Of a stretch of DNA of 64,000 nucleotides, positions 1 through 11,920 are shown piece after piece. The translations under genes were made by a program, and so were the position numbers. The notes below the pieces were generated by a model that made no database searches, was not told the DNA's origin, and saw only the letters and a list, made by a program, of their open reading frames with translations. Numbering within the stretch: the stretch's first letter is position 1; the number at the start of each line of letters is the position of its first letter. Source of the DNA: Punctularia strigosozonata HHB-11173 SS5 (lineage: Eukaryota > Basidiomycota > Agaricomycetes > Corticiales > Punctulariaceae); the NCBI RefSeq assembly GCF_000264995.1, contig NW_006767436.1, positions 1,762,800 through 1,826,799 on the forward strand, read 5' to 3'.

Positions 1-1450
1 CACCGGATTGGCAACGCCTTGCCAGACCACGTCAGCTGCGGAAAGTATGAAATTGTGACACGCGCCGCTCACCATCGATTACCGCTCGGCGTATCCGGTC
101 AGGCAACCTATCCCGGTGCAATCAAAATGATGCTAGGGCACCGTAAATGTTTCCCTCACATGTTTACCAAGTATGCACCTAGGATCGTTCCGTACGATCC
201 CCCCCAGTAGTTGCTGGAAGGTGATAAGGGTCAGCGATCCTTCATAGAATGCAATACAAGACCACGCCCACATCAACGCGTCTTCTCCATCGAAAACCTT
301 CGTCATAAAGTCCATGTCCCTGACGACGTTCGCTGTGCCCATGTACGCCAGCTCGGGGCCCATATTACGCGCGCACATCTCGGCCTCCGCGTTCTTGAGA
401 GCGATCCATTCGCGCTCCTGCGCGATGAGATGTTCGCGCGTGGCCGGGTCGGAGAGGTTCGAGGCGACGGTGAACGTCTGCTCGAGCACCGTGTTTGTCT
501 CGAGCAGAATCTTGTCCATGTAATTCGGGAAGCACTTCACGGCAGGGCTATAGCATACAGTGCTATATCAGTGCGCGGCCGAACGACGCGAGGAAAAGGG
601 GTCACGGACGTTGTGCGTCCGATTCCGCGAGGGTCGAAGCCGATGAGGTCGTAGTCGTGCCCGAGCATTTCGGGCAGCTCTTCAGCGAGACTGTTGATAA
701 GGGTGAAACCAGAGCCTCCGGGACCACCTGCGATTTCATTGAGCTAGGTGGTCCCTCGAGAATCGACGAGAAGAAGAATACTCTACCCGGGTTCATCATG
801 ATGCTGCCCTGCTTCGGGAACTTTGTAGCCTTGATCCTACCGAAGAAGATGGTAGCTGTTCCCTCACTGCGATTGAAGTAATTGAGCGGCACACTAACAT
901 GCTCGAGTCAGTACATGCAGAAAGGCAAAGGAGGATAGACGATTACACAACCGTTCCGCATTCCACTCCCTTCGCCGCATCGCAGTTGAACCCAGATACA
1001 GTACCGATTTCCGGAGCCAGTGACTGAACAGCATAAACGAACGATCTTAGCATGCATAGCCCTCGTCCTACTCACCATGGTCTTTGCAACCTGTCCCGCC
1101 GCTGTCGTTTTTCCGTACAACTCGAAGCAATACGACAGCCCATAGGCAAAGAACTTCCCCGCTGCGATCATATAGAGCAGACAACATAGCACCACTGCAG
1201 CAGACCAACGTCGGGATCGCTGGGCCTTCGCGGTAAGGCGCTCATGGCTAACCGGAAGCGCTGCCGTCTGAGAACCTCCGAACGCTAGCAGGTCGCCCTT
1301 GTAGTCCATCACGGGCACAGCGAGTCCGTCGCAAATCAGCGTGTCGAGCTCAGCCGCAAAGTCTGAAGTTAAAGTGTGAAGACGTGTATTTTATAGCTGA
1401 AGCGCTGATCTACGAGTCAAACCGCGAACTGCGCGTCTCTGCTGCGGCAT
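1..1450 (-). CDS. TAP-like alpha/beta hydrolase (peptidase S33 family), 3' end cut by window edge
   Basis: Likely an exo-peptidase of the tripeptidyl-aminopeptidase-like hydrolase family, anchored or secreted through an N-terminal hydrophobic segment. Exons read on the minus strand: 1450-1423, 1362-1076, 1023-947, 893-787, 727-610, 547-272, 213-160, 107-73 and 35 to beyond base 1. All junctions are GT-AG and keep the frame. The second exon holds a membrane-spanning stretch (VVLCCLLYMIAAGKFF). Later exons give the family landmarks: VPLNYF, the oxyanion-loop NPGGPGGSG (rebuilt exactly across the 727/787 junction), DPRGIGRTTP and the nucleophile elbow GGSYGT, with Ser as the expected catalytic residue. 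The Asp and His of the triad lie outside the window. The start at 1450 is chosen because an upstream intron (1363-1422) joins a short ATG exon in frame; without it the nearest ATG is at 1309. Family assignment is firm, substrate is unknown. Confidence 0.85.
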
Positions 1451-2726
1451 CGTGTCTCCTTTCTGATGATGACGTTCGTCCACATGGGTACATGGGACCA
1501 TATCCGTTACCAATCTTTGGCTCTCGACTCTACCGAGGATATCACTAAAGAACAATGTCGGCCACTATTACATGGTGCTGAGCGTCTCCGCGTACACGGC
1601 CCTTGCAACCGCAGGACCGCGTCTTCTGGACTGGCAAGCACGTCGCATCGTCTCACATCGGGTATCAACGTATCAAAGACGTGACGTGGATTTGCATTGG
1701 CGCTTCTCTCCCAGTCGGAGGTTGCTCCACAAGCTCGGTGTGCGCAGAGTTTTCCGAGCGCGCACCGCTTTCGACGTCTTTCCGGCAACCTTCTGCCGGA
1801 GGCGCGCTAATGCATGTTGGATTGAATGCCGGAGGACGCTGTGAGGAGCGGGCGCGAGCTTGAGCCTCTGGTTTAGCAACGCCTTTTCGGGGATGCGCCC
1901 ATAGTCAGAGATTGTACCGTTACGGTATGTATTTCCAATACCTCCCGAGCTGGACGGTCATCCTGACGCGTTTGTCAACGACATTTTCAGCGGTGCTGCC
2001 TCACGTATCCAGAAGGCGTATGTGAATGGGCAGATGCGGATGCACAGGTGGCGTCTTGCGTTTCGAGAAAGTCGCCGGTGTTACGTCTCGACATGCCGGT
2101 CGATCATATACCGCTTGCGGCGAATTACATCCAGGATCATGTCGTTCTGGAAGAGCAGCCTTCGGCCTCCGTAGCTGCTCGCCGAATCCGAAGGTCGTGC
2201 TCTATTCCATGTCACTGAAATACCATACGGGCGCTTTTTACGTGTGTGAGACGAACGACCTGTATAATTCAAAAGCCTCCGCGGAGCGACCCAGATATAC
2301 CAGAAACTGAATTGACTGATAGCGTGCGCGAGCCCCGGTGGAAGTCTCGATAGCATGGACAATGTCGGGGCGATGAACGGACGCAGAATGGGTTGAGGAC
2401 GGGTTCTCGAAGTGTCGCCCGGAAGGCACGTTAAGCGGCTATCATAAGAACGTCGGCTTCGCCAGGGCCAGGACCAATATCCTGGCAGTGGTCTGCGCCG
2501 CGGCGGATAATTCGGGGACTGTGAGACGACAAGGGAGTCGGTGTGCAGCTGATCGGAGGTCCGTGACGACGCCGTCCGCTGCATCAGCGGAACGGGCTTC
2601 GATTACCCCAATGATCGTCGGTCTGCGGGACCATGCCCGGCCAGTGCCTGTGTATAAACGCCCTCGTCCCGGCACTCGCACCCACTTTTTCTCCTTCCCT
2701 GCTGATCCGCGCTCCCGCTGGTACCG
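1451..2726. other. Unassigned interval with coding-like shards
   Basis: About 1.3 kb between two genes. Several short open frames on both strands do not join into a credible protein. The best coding-like shards are on the plus strand around 1945-2035 (contains PDAFVNDIFSGAASRIQKAY) and, shifted by one frame, around 2034-2200 (contains LRLDMPVDHIPLAANYIQDH). No splice pair joins them convincingly and I recognise no family. It may be a decayed host gene or chance. Confidence 0.3.
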
Positions 2727-4579
2727 ATGCCCTATGTCGACATCGTGTCCAAGGACGACTACTGCTGCCTCTTCTACCGCACCAACGCCCGCTACAACAA
2801 CGTCGGCAGCTTCGACCCCGAAAAGCCGACCGTGATATTGCTTCACGCCTACTGCCTCGGATCCGAATGGCTCCTCTCCCGCTTCGACCACGTCGAGCTC
2901 CGGACTGGTTACAACCTCATCGCCTTCGACCAACGCTGCTGCGGCCGCACCGAGAATCGCATATCCGAGCGCCACGACAGCTGGGTCGATGCGGCGGATG
3001 TAGCGTTCGCGTGTAAAGTGCGTCCACTGCATCGTATCGTCCCAGCGTGACTTTGCGTCGACCGATTTCATCCAGTACCTCAACCTGCCCCCCGCTCACG
3101 TCTTCGCCGAGGAATCCCTCGCTGTCTCGTGCGCGCTCCGGCTCGCCGCATTATTTCCCTCCCTCGTCCTCAGCCTCACGCTTTGTAACGTACCGCCGCC
3201 CACGCCTCTTCAACGGTCGCTCGATGCGACCGACGAAATGCTACGAAATTGGTGCACCGCAGAAGACATAGAATCTTACGAACAGGCTGCGCAGGACTTT
3301 ATAGATAACGCCTCCTCATCTGTGAGTAATATATACATACGTAAGAAGCGTTCGCTCATGGGCTCCTCCTCATACAGCAAATCGATCCTGATTTGAAAGA
3401 CGATGTATGTATATCTCAAGTGATTTCTGCTGAAAACTTGTACACTCAACACATGTGCTCTGTTTCAGTTGGTGGAATGGCTTGAATGCCAGTACCCTCC
3501 GAATTACCGAACGCGCCTAGTTGAACATCTTAATGTACAACTTAACGTGGGTCTGGGTCCGTATGTTCTTGCCGACGACGAGATTGATCACCCCCCTCTT
3601 CAAGATGTCACCTCTATCTGATAACGAGCTCGCGTCCATTACTCAGCCAGTGCTCATCATACAGGTGTGCACATTGTTCTCACCACCCAATGCTCCCCTC
3701 AGACCAATTCGCAGGCAGAGTGGTGCAAGACCAGCCCGTTCAAGTCCGCAGAAGAACTGAAGAACAAGCTCATAAACGCGAAACATGGTGCCAAAGTCCT
3801 GATGGTCAAAAGTATTCGACGCATACACTCGACGACATTGATCGTTCCCGCTAACGACGTGCACCACAGGCGCTTGCGGCTTCATGTCCCTCTTCCCCAA
3901 TAACTGGTCTATCACATGCCGGACGTTTGCAAGATTCCTCTCTCAGTTGCCACACGCACCTTCTTCTCTGGATCTGCCTCTTGGGTACGTCGCGGACTTC
4001 ATGCGCGACGCGCTCGAGCGCCTCGCTGGTTTCGCTGGTAATCCGGCAATCGCCAGACGAGATCCCCTATCCCCGATGAGCTTCTCGAGGGTGTCAAGGG
4101 AGACGCAAGCGGCACAGGAGCGCACGCTGAGGACGTACGCTCAGGGTATGCGCGACGCGTATTCGCCCCTCGGACAAGACGGCAAGCCTATCCGAAGGTC
4201 AGTTGACCCCAGATCACTGGCGAGCATCATGTCTTCTCCCGATGGCGCCCAGAGCTCACCATCCCGCAGGTATCGCGATCGCGTCCGGGACCATTGGTTC
4301 CACGCCGAGGATAACGGGGAATCGTACGCTAGCCCAGGCGGCGCCATCTTTTCCAGCATCGAAGGCCGACGACCGTCTGAGCCCTTGATAGGCGAGGCTA
4401 GCATGCCTATGAACAACACATCCATACAGTCAGGGTCCAGAGAGCTGGTAGGCGCCGGGCGATCTGCCCAAGGCTCGGGTCATATGAGCACCGCCGAAAA
4501 GGTGGTCGTCAAAGGCACCATGCGCAAGATAGTCTCCTCCACCGCTGCGTCGATGGCAGCCCCTGGTCTGTTCCATTGA
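2727..4579 (+). CDS. Alpha/beta hydrolase-fold protein with non-canonical nucleophile elbow
   Basis: Exons: 2727-3017, 3076-3321, 3378-3404, 3469-3546, 3605-3664, 3703-3811, 3870-4197, 4270-4579; 482 residues. All junctions are GT-AG and in frame. Visible landmarks are the early strand/oxyanion region VILLHAYCLGSEW, FDQRCCGRTE before helix B, and LPPAHVFAEESLAVSCALRL, where a GxSxG elbow is expected but the sequence is E-x-S-x-A. The C-terminal third resembles basidiomycete hydrolases of this group (GFMSLFPNN, LPHAPSSLDLP, HPLSPMSF-like DPLSPMSF). The last intron (4198-4269) is 72 bases and open in frame, so retention would give a 506-residue form. Substrate is unknown; it could be a non-catalytic hydrolase-fold protein. 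No signal peptide is visible, suggesting a cytosolic protein. Confidence 0.8.
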
Positions 4580-4841
4580 CGTCGACTGTTGAAAAAGTAT
4601 TGTATTCATTCATTCTCCTCACGTATTCTGCTCCCACCATATATGTATCTGCATCACAAACTCTATCTTTATTAGTATAATTGTGCGTAGCGTTAATGTA
4701 GATCCGTATATCAGAAACCAACGTGTGATTGTTTGATTGTTTGCTCGACGAAGAGAAGGATGCGTTGGAGACCCCAAGCACAAGAAGATAAAACACAGTG
4801 ACCATGTTATATTTTTTGGGGGTGGATGGGGTGACGAGTCA

Positions 4842-6301
4842 TCAGATGCTGCCCTCCGCCATCTTGGCCTTGTAGTACCGCACCATCTCCTCCAATCCCA
4901 TGCGCACGCTCCAGCGGGGTTCCCAGTCGAGGCTCTGCTTGGCCCGAGTCGTGTCAGGCCGGCGCTTCTGCGGATCGTCCGTGGGTATCGGCTTGTAGAC
5001 GATCTTGACGCGGTTAGGGAGCTCGTCGCCATCCTCCTTCTGCACCTCCTCGACAATCTCGCGCACGAGCTCGGCGAACTCGCCGATCGTGAACTCGTCA
5101 CCATTGCCGATGTTCGTCGGACGGGTCTCGTCCGAATTCATGAGCGCGATCAGACCATCGATGAGGTCGTGGATGTACTGGAAGGAGCGCGTCTGCTTGC
5201 CGTCTCCGTAGACGGTCATGTCCTCGCCCTTTAGGGCCTGCACGATGAAGTTGGAGACGACGCGTCCGTCGAATGGGTTCATGCGCGGGCCTAGCGGAAG
5301 AACGTCAGGGTCAGGCAGCACGGAGGCAGGAGACTGATTGAACGTACCGTAAGTGTTGAAAATGCGGGCAACACGGACGTCAACGCCATCCTGACGGTGG
5401 AAGCCGTAAGTCAGGGTTTCCGCAACACGCTTGCCCTCGTCGTAGCAGGCGCGCGGCCCGATGGGGTTAACGTGTCCCCAGCTAGTGTATTCCCTGTCAG
5501 CTGCGGAGGTACAGCGTCCTGATTGGAGTACTAACTAGTCTTCGTGCTGGGGGTGCACTTCGGGGTCACCGTAGACCTCGGATGTGCTCGTGATCAAAAA
5601 GCGAGCTTTCGTCCGCTTCGCGAGACCCAACATGTTCAGAGTGCCCATGAATGAAGTCTTGATGGTCTTGACCGCGTTGAACTGATAGTGGGGAGGCGAT
5701 GCCGGGCAAGCAAGGTGGTAGATTTCTAAGCAAAGAAACAACACTCAGCAACAAAGCATGGATTAGTACAAGCTGACTTACGATCGCACTCGATCATGAA
5801 CGGCTCGACGACATCGTGCCTAACCATCTCAAAGTTCGGGTGACCAACCCAGTGGCTGACAGTCGTCTTGGATCCGGTGAAGAAATTGTCCAAGACAGTG
5901 ACTTCATGACCGAGCAGCATCAAGCGGTCGACGAGATGCGAGCCAACGAAACCTGCGCCTCCCGTCACAAGGATGCGCTTGCGAGATGAAGGAGGAAGAA
6001 GCTTGACCGGCGGGAAGCGAGACAGAGTCGTGTAGGAGATGGACTGGGTGTCGGGATGATAGATCGATTTGGACTGGTAGCCGGCGAGAGCGTGGGTGAA
6101 CCTCGCATGTTGCTCTTCCTGCTCGGCGGGGTTGGGGGTCTGGGATCCATCGGACTGAGCGGTAAGGACGTAATGCGGTCTCAGGTAGAGAGAGCGCAGG
6201 ACATCGAGGGGGACCTCGCAGTCAAATCCAAACCGCTGAAAGCCCACTGAAGTCATTTCATGGCCGCTCTTGTCGACGGTACGGATCTGTGTGGCGACCA
6301 T
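4842..6301 (-). CDS. UXS1: UDP-glucuronate decarboxylase (UDP-xylose synthase)
   Basis: Converts UDP-glucuronate to UDP-xylose using bound NAD+, supplying xylose for fungal wall or capsule glycans and glycolipids. Exons on the minus strand: 6301-5782, 5725-5536, 5481-5348, 5290-4842; 430 residues, all junctions GT-AG and in frame. The N-terminal extension of about 110 residues precedes a short-chain dehydrogenase/epimerase Rossmann core: dinucleotide loop [17 protein letters not shown], the cofactor/active-site stretch STSEVYGDP, and catalytic Tyr-x-x-x-Lys in ACYDEGKR. The terminal [19 protein letters not shown] and QYIHDLIDG segments are typical of UXS. No transmembrane anchor is apparent, so a cytosolic form is likely. 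The start at 6301 sits in a good context (ACC ATG G). It is divergent from ENP1 with 516 bases between the two starts. Confidence 0.97.
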
Positions 6302-6817
6302 GGTAGGAGGTTGAGGTGCGGGTGCTTCGCTGGCGAACAGAGACAAGGACCGACCTTCTGAGCAGACATTCTTATATGTTCTGGACGTGGCGTTCCGAAT
6401 ACGTGGTAATTGAGCGGATTAATGGACCGTGGTGGGAGAAACGGTGGTGATTGTTCCAGTCAAGGGAGGCGGTGTAATTGCGAACAGGAAACCCGCGCGG
6501 GCGGTCTAAACTTGCGTAGACGTATCGGGGATCGACAATCGAACGTTCAGGCCCGAGGCGATAGCAAAGTTGGCGGGAGAAACTGGCGTTGAGCTTTGAG
6601 TGCTTGGCAAGGATCTGAGACGGACGAGCAGGACCGCGAGCGACCGGGGACGGGTATAAGTACCTGGAAGGAAGGGTTCGCTTAGCGGGCGCAAAGGGTC
6701 GGGCGAAGTTTGCAGCGCCGAGCGGCGGGTAAGGTTCTTCCCGAATGAGAAGTTCAATATATTCTGGCCATCGACCGCCTCTGATTTGTATAACATCTGT
6801 TTTCGCTACATCTCGGC
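6302..6817. promoter_or_regulatory. Divergent promoter interval between UXS1 and ENP1
   Basis: 516 bases separating the ATGs of two outward-transcribed genes, so both 5' untranslated regions and promoters must lie here. I see no single convincing TATA box or known factor site; the division between the two promoters cannot be placed. Confidence 0.6.
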
Positions 6818-8517
6818 ATGCCCCGCGCGCTCAAGGCCACTGGCAAGACCAGACACGACCCTCTGCTCGTACAGTTGCGCGAGGACGAGGTGCACGCAAA
6901 ATATGGCAAGGTCTCCCAGCCAGGAAGGCGACAAAAGCAAAGAACCGACGACGAGGACCACGAGGAGGTACGTTGGTCGTTCATACGGCTTTGGTGTAGT
7001 ATCAAAACCGACGTTACGATATGCATAGGCAGTACTAGATCCGAAAACTTCGCGGCGGATATTGGAGCTCGCAAAGGATCAGCAAGATGAACTGGAGGAG
7101 GCGGAGGATAATCAGGAAGGCGATGGATCAAGAGAACCTCGCATGCAGGATGGTCTAGAGGAAGAGGAGGAGGAAGAAATCGAGGAATATGTGTACGAGC
7201 CGGAGGAGGAGTTCGTGAGTGTTCGCACTGCGTGGCCGAGCTGGAAGTTTATGAATCTATTGCAGCAAATCGATGCCGGGGATCTGAAGACGTTAGACTC
7301 TCTTCTTCCTCCGGACACTGGCGAGCGACGTACTCTCGCCGATATCATCTTCGCAAAACTCGAGAGCGGCGAGATTGGCCATGTTACGACGGCACCAAAA
7401 CCAGAATATGGCGAGTCGCAGCGTGAGCATGACGGACGGACAATCGCTGATCGTAGCATGTAGATCCAACACGACCGCCTGATCCCGCGGAGGGCCTGGA
7501 TCCCAAAGTTGTAGATGCATACACGAAAGTCGGCCTAATCCTGCGGCGACACACTTCCCCGACCGCTCCGTTACCAAAACTTTTCAAGGTCATACCTTCG
7601 CTTCCGGGCTGGGCACGCATACTCGCCCTGACTCGCCCGGAGGAATGGTCCCCCCAAGCAACATACGCGGCCACTCGTCTTTTCATCTCTCAGATGAAGC
7701 CAGCGCAAGCGCGAGTATTCCTCGAAGGCGTGCTCTTGAATGCAATCCGAGAAGACATCCAGGACCGCACCAGCTCGGGGAAGAAAAACAACAAGCCGTT
7801 GAATGTCCATTATTACGAAGCGCTCAAGAAAGCGGTATACAAGCCGAGTGCGTTCTACAAGGGCATCGTCTTTCCGTTGCTCGAGGTGAGAAACCCTCAA
7901 TGCTCGCTCTTCATCCTATCGCTGACTGTACTGTATATAGGGAGGCTGTACACTAAAGGAAGCGGCTATCGTGGCTTCCGTACTCGCGAAAAAGAAAATC
8001 CCTGTCCTCCATTCGTCGGCGGCGCTCATACGCATTGCTGAAATGGACTATACGGGTAGGAGCTCATGCCACTCCTCTTGGCAGTCTGTAGGGTTGACGT
8101 TCATCTTCCCAAGGCCCCAATTCGCTGTTCATCCGTGTGCTACTTGACAAGAAATACACTTTCCCGTACAAGGTCATCGACGCCTTGGTGTTCCATTTCA
8201 TCCGTCTTTCAAACTCGTACAAAGCGCGCAAGCTCGGTGATGCGGAGAAGCTTCCGGTCCTCTGGCACCAATCTCTCCTCGTCTTCTGCCAACGGTGCGT
8301 GCGTTTATGCGGCTTCCTTGGAACCGGACCTCACCAGGAAACCCTAATGCACAGGTATGCCTCTGAGCTCACGGCGGATCAAAAAGACGCGTTGCTGGAT
8401 GTCGTACGGGTGAATCCGCACCCACAGATATCACCTGAGGTGAGGCGTGAGCTGGTGAGTTCCGTCATGCGGGGCGAACCACGGCCGGATGCAGACGGGG
8501 ACGTGGCCATGTCATGA
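6818..8517 (+). CDS. ENP1: Bystin-family 40S ribosome biogenesis factor
   Basis: Bystin/Enp1 is a nucleolar component of pre-40S particles needed for 20S pre-rRNA processing and export. Exons: 6818-6967, 7029-7214, 7266-7422, 7464-7885, 7941-8055, 8114-8294, 8355-8517; 457 residues, every junction GT-AG and in frame, shortest intron 41 bases. The N-terminus is basic then strongly acidic (residues about 60-110), as usual for the family. The bystin domain follows, with landmarks [87 protein letters not shown] and [16 protein letters not shown], ending in a short acidic tail. The start at 6818 ([16 protein letters not shown]) is the family start. Confidence 0.97.
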
Positions 8518-8929
8518 TTTGTCGCCGCGGGGGGGGGGTGTCAGATGAGCATGCACGGATGATGGGCGTTTTTGTGTTGTACGCGTGTTAAACCCATGCA
8601 TTCGATGCACGCATTGGATCTCTCGCGCCGTGATGACAGTTTGTTCGCGCCTCTTGTGTGATAAGTAGCAAGGCGTTCTCCGGGCAAATTCACCCGCGGT
8701 ATGGTGCCCGCTGTTCGCCGTGAGCACCGTCCGGAAATTAAGCGGGCAGCCGTTGGTTATCGGGCCATGCCTCCGGTCCGCGGTAGCGGGTCCAACAAGT
8801 ACGCCGTGGCTTCCAAGAAACTAGATGTTTGGATGTTCGTTGGTCATCCGTACGGGGCAGAGGGTAGCCATGAATTTGCTATAGTGGAGCGAAGTGATAC
8901 AGCATCACAAGATACATGTTTGAAAAGCA
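8518..8929. other. Convergent 3' intergenic interval
   Basis: Between two genes that face each other. It holds a run of ten G at 8529-8538 just after the ENP1 stop, otherwise nothing I can assign; both 3' untranslated regions and polyadenylation sites should be here. Confidence 0.6.
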
Positions 8930-10084
8930 CTAATGCTGATCGCTGCCGATCACACTCTCCAACACCTGCAACACTCGCCCTTGCCGCTACATTATCGAGT
9001 TCTGTTATTCAGACTGATTCCTGCTGTTTACCAAAAATTTTACCTCGCGGTCTGCTGGATCCGTGGAAACAAAAATAGCAGGGATGTTCAATTTCTCGAG
9101 AGCTGCTTGCTGTTTTGCCATTAAACTGTCGAAAGCGGGGAGAACGCGCTCCACGTCGAAAGATCGAAGTTCCCGCCGGAAGCCCGCGCTCATGCTCTAC
9201 AGGCAGCACGCGGTTATGATCGGGCATCAGCCGAGTGCGGATGCGCAGCGAAAACCGTTGGATACATACGTCGGCTTCATGTTTAGTGAGTCCTGATGCT
9301 CCAATCATTTTGGCCCTGGAATGAAATGCCGGCAAGGGTTACGTGCGAGAGGTGCGCCGGGGAAATCAAGCCCACTTGGTAAGTGCAATCTCGAGTTTCC
9401 TTTCGTGTTCTTGCAGGAGGCGAGACCTCTCTTCGAAAAGACGCCGCTCGAGCGTGTGCTGTTCCGCTTTCATCTTGATTCTGTGGATGAGCCTGCCACG
9501 TTCAAGCTCCGCATCGGAAATAGACTACCGTTTTGACAGCGGCCACCAGGTCTGGATCGTCTGCCAAACTGGCAAGGACCGGTAGAGCCTGCTGAAACGT
9601 GTAGCTGCGGAAGTCTGGCGTCGAATCTGGCTGGAGTATTGCGATTGACGGTTTGGATATCAAAGGTACATCCATCGTGACCTGAGCCCCATATCCTCGC
9701 GCATTGTCCCCCTCGGAGCCTGATGGCGCTGAAGGAGTCCCTCGGTCAGGAGAAACTGCCGAAGAGGATGCACTTGGAGCTTGGAGTTGAGATAAAAGAG
9801 ATGCAACGGAGGATGACGAGGAGGCAGAGTCGTTCAGTACGGCAAGATCCACCGCGGAAGATGGAGTTTGCCTCAAGGCCGGCGTTGCATGCGAAACAGG
9901 ATGTGAAGCATCGTCCACGCTCGGTGTTCCCTCCGGCGCAGCTGTGGAATTCACGAATTGCTGCCAAGCCTGGGATGTCCTGAGCTGGTCCAGAAGGGCT
10001 GTGACACTAATCGCGTCCTAATTTCCATGTCAGTTCGATTGCAGGGTAGCTGCGAAGAGAACATACGTTGATATTCGCATCCAT
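8930..10084 (-). CDS. Conserved fungal protein, Ser-rich with C-terminal coiled coils
   Basis: I do not recognise a named family. Exons on the minus strand: 10084-10067 (18 nt), 10017-9529, 9458-9376, 9315-9270, 9196-9044, 8986-8930; 281 residues. All junctions are GT-AG and in frame; the junction 9529/9458 (70-base intron) is the least certain. Order of parts: a short start MDANINDAISVTALLDQL; a Ser/Ala/Pro-rich low-complexity region (about residues 30-110); a helical segment around FRSYTFQQALPVLASLADD; a charged coiled coil (LERRLFEERSRLLQEHERKL); then KAKMIGASGLTKHEAD and a terminal helix containing LPAFDSLMAKQQAALEKLNI and STDPADRE. The regular helix pattern continuing through five introns argues strongly that it is real. 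Function is unknown. Confidence 0.75.
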
Positions 10085-11920
10085 CCTTCCGGTAGACCCG
10101 TGACGGTCAAGAAAGATCCACCGGCCGTGATGGCTGTGTCAAGGCAGCTCGTGGGAAGGTAACTCGCAGGAACCCGAACAGACGGAACTTCATTAACGCC
10201 AGTCACAAGGATATAGCACTTGACCAGGTATAAAACGAGGACCGATTCTCAGTACACTCCGGTATATATGTTCTGGTAGCGATCCTGATCGAAGAGCTAC
10301 AACGACGATATTATAGACAAATCGCATAGCTATAGTTATTGATTGCAGTGCTGCCGTACGTTCCACATTTGCCCCGTTCCATCAGCGCGCGTACACGTTT
10401 AGCTTCCTGTCGGGTACCCATGAACTCCGATCAGGCATCTGAAGACAGTCAAGACCGATCGCAACTTTGCCCCTTTCAAGCTTACACTCATATATACAAG
10501 CCGACCAAATCGGATCCGGACAAGATAGATTAAGTCGCCCACCCACATGGTGGCGGCTGAATATTCCATCTATTTGCAACGCGACGTCGATGGTCTATGG
10601 AGGTAACGTTTCCTGGCGCGTTATGTATCAGACTACTCCCAACGATGGCTTCACAGTTCTTCATAGTACTACTACCCTTGACTTACCCCTTGACTAGCAC
10701 CCCGGCGAACCAGACCGAAGAACGTTTCTCAGCGTCCGGCAATCATGTTAGCCGGATGAAGGCATGCATCGAGAAGCCAAACCTCGGGCGATCGTGCCTC
10801 CGTTGATCACCAAGAAAATGATTGCCAGTGGGGACACGAGTGCCTGTAGCAGAGCGTTGAATTGCAAAGTTGGTTGAGATCACTGCAAATGCATCAGTCC
10901 TACCGATGTGAATACAGTATCATGACGTGTCCATGATGTGGTCTCCTGCCGTGAGGTTTAATCCTGAATGCGCTCGGGGCAGATGCATATGGAGAAACGA
11001 CAACAGCGGGTGCCCTGGTTATACGATGCCATACGATCGTGGCGTGAGGCGTGTGTATGCAGCCGTTCCAGGCTTGGACCATCCAACGCCGGCACCATCG
11101 CCTAGACCATTGTTGGGATAGCTGTCGCTACATCATGAGGCAGACTCTGCTTGTTGGCGAGTAAGCGCGCGGACAGCATAGTCTCCAAGACAATGTTGAA
11201 ACGGACGATGGGCAGAACGTGGACACGGCTTCTTCCAGAGCTTCTGGTGGGGTTAGCCTCGGTGCCGTCCGAGAATGTGAGTCGGCGCGGGGCCTCATGG
11301 GATGCCACGTTCCGCACAAGCGACAGACATTGCTGATGTGCCGATATGTGCCAGCCCGCGGAGTACGCAGCGGCGGCGGAGGGCCGGACAAGATGGCGGG
11401 GTAGTACCCGTTATGGCCGGATATCGTCCCGTTCCAGTAGCGGGATGACATAATCGATGTCGTTGCTCTGAGTCGATCCGACATCCGAGACCTCATGCCA
11501 CTGATGCCAGAGCGCCACTGATGGCCACCGGGCTCACTGTTTTCGTGCCATGGGCCACTGGCCGGACACCGCACATAGCGGGGCGAGGAGGCGTAAGAGG
11601 CCCGGGCAGCTGAGCGTAGGACCAGCGGACGGCGCAAATTGCAGAGAATGTGGGAGACAATGATTTGGGACGTCGGCACGGTCCGTCGCAAGGGGAGCGG
11701 CTAGCAACGGCGTTACGTACAGCCGCCTTGTCAGAGTCCGTGGGAGCATCCTGCCTGCGCCTTTGATCAAACCGCCTCGCCCCTTTCCCGCCCTCCTCCC
11801 CTGCGCACCCCCGTCTTCGTCGTTTCCCCCGTCCTCGACCGTGTTTTCTTGCCCGTCTTCATTCTAATCCGCCAACTAATTTCCAGCTCTTCCTGTTCTA
11901 TCTCGACTACCTCTACCACA
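10085..11920. other. Divergent intergenic region upstream of the RGS gene
   Basis: 1.8 kb between two divergent genes. The last 150 bases before the RGS ATG (about 11770-11920) are strongly pyrimidine-rich on the plus strand (runs of CCCC, CTCC and TTTC), a common core-promoter feature of fungal genes. A TATA-like ATATAT lies near 10263. A minus-strand frame at 11128-11691 has no recognisable protein content. Nothing else is assignable. Confidence 0.5.

Noticed and set aside
11128-11691. 187-codon minus-strand frame upstream of the RGS gene
   Set aside because: Composition is Arg/Ser/Pro/Thr noise, no domain, no plausible splice partners.
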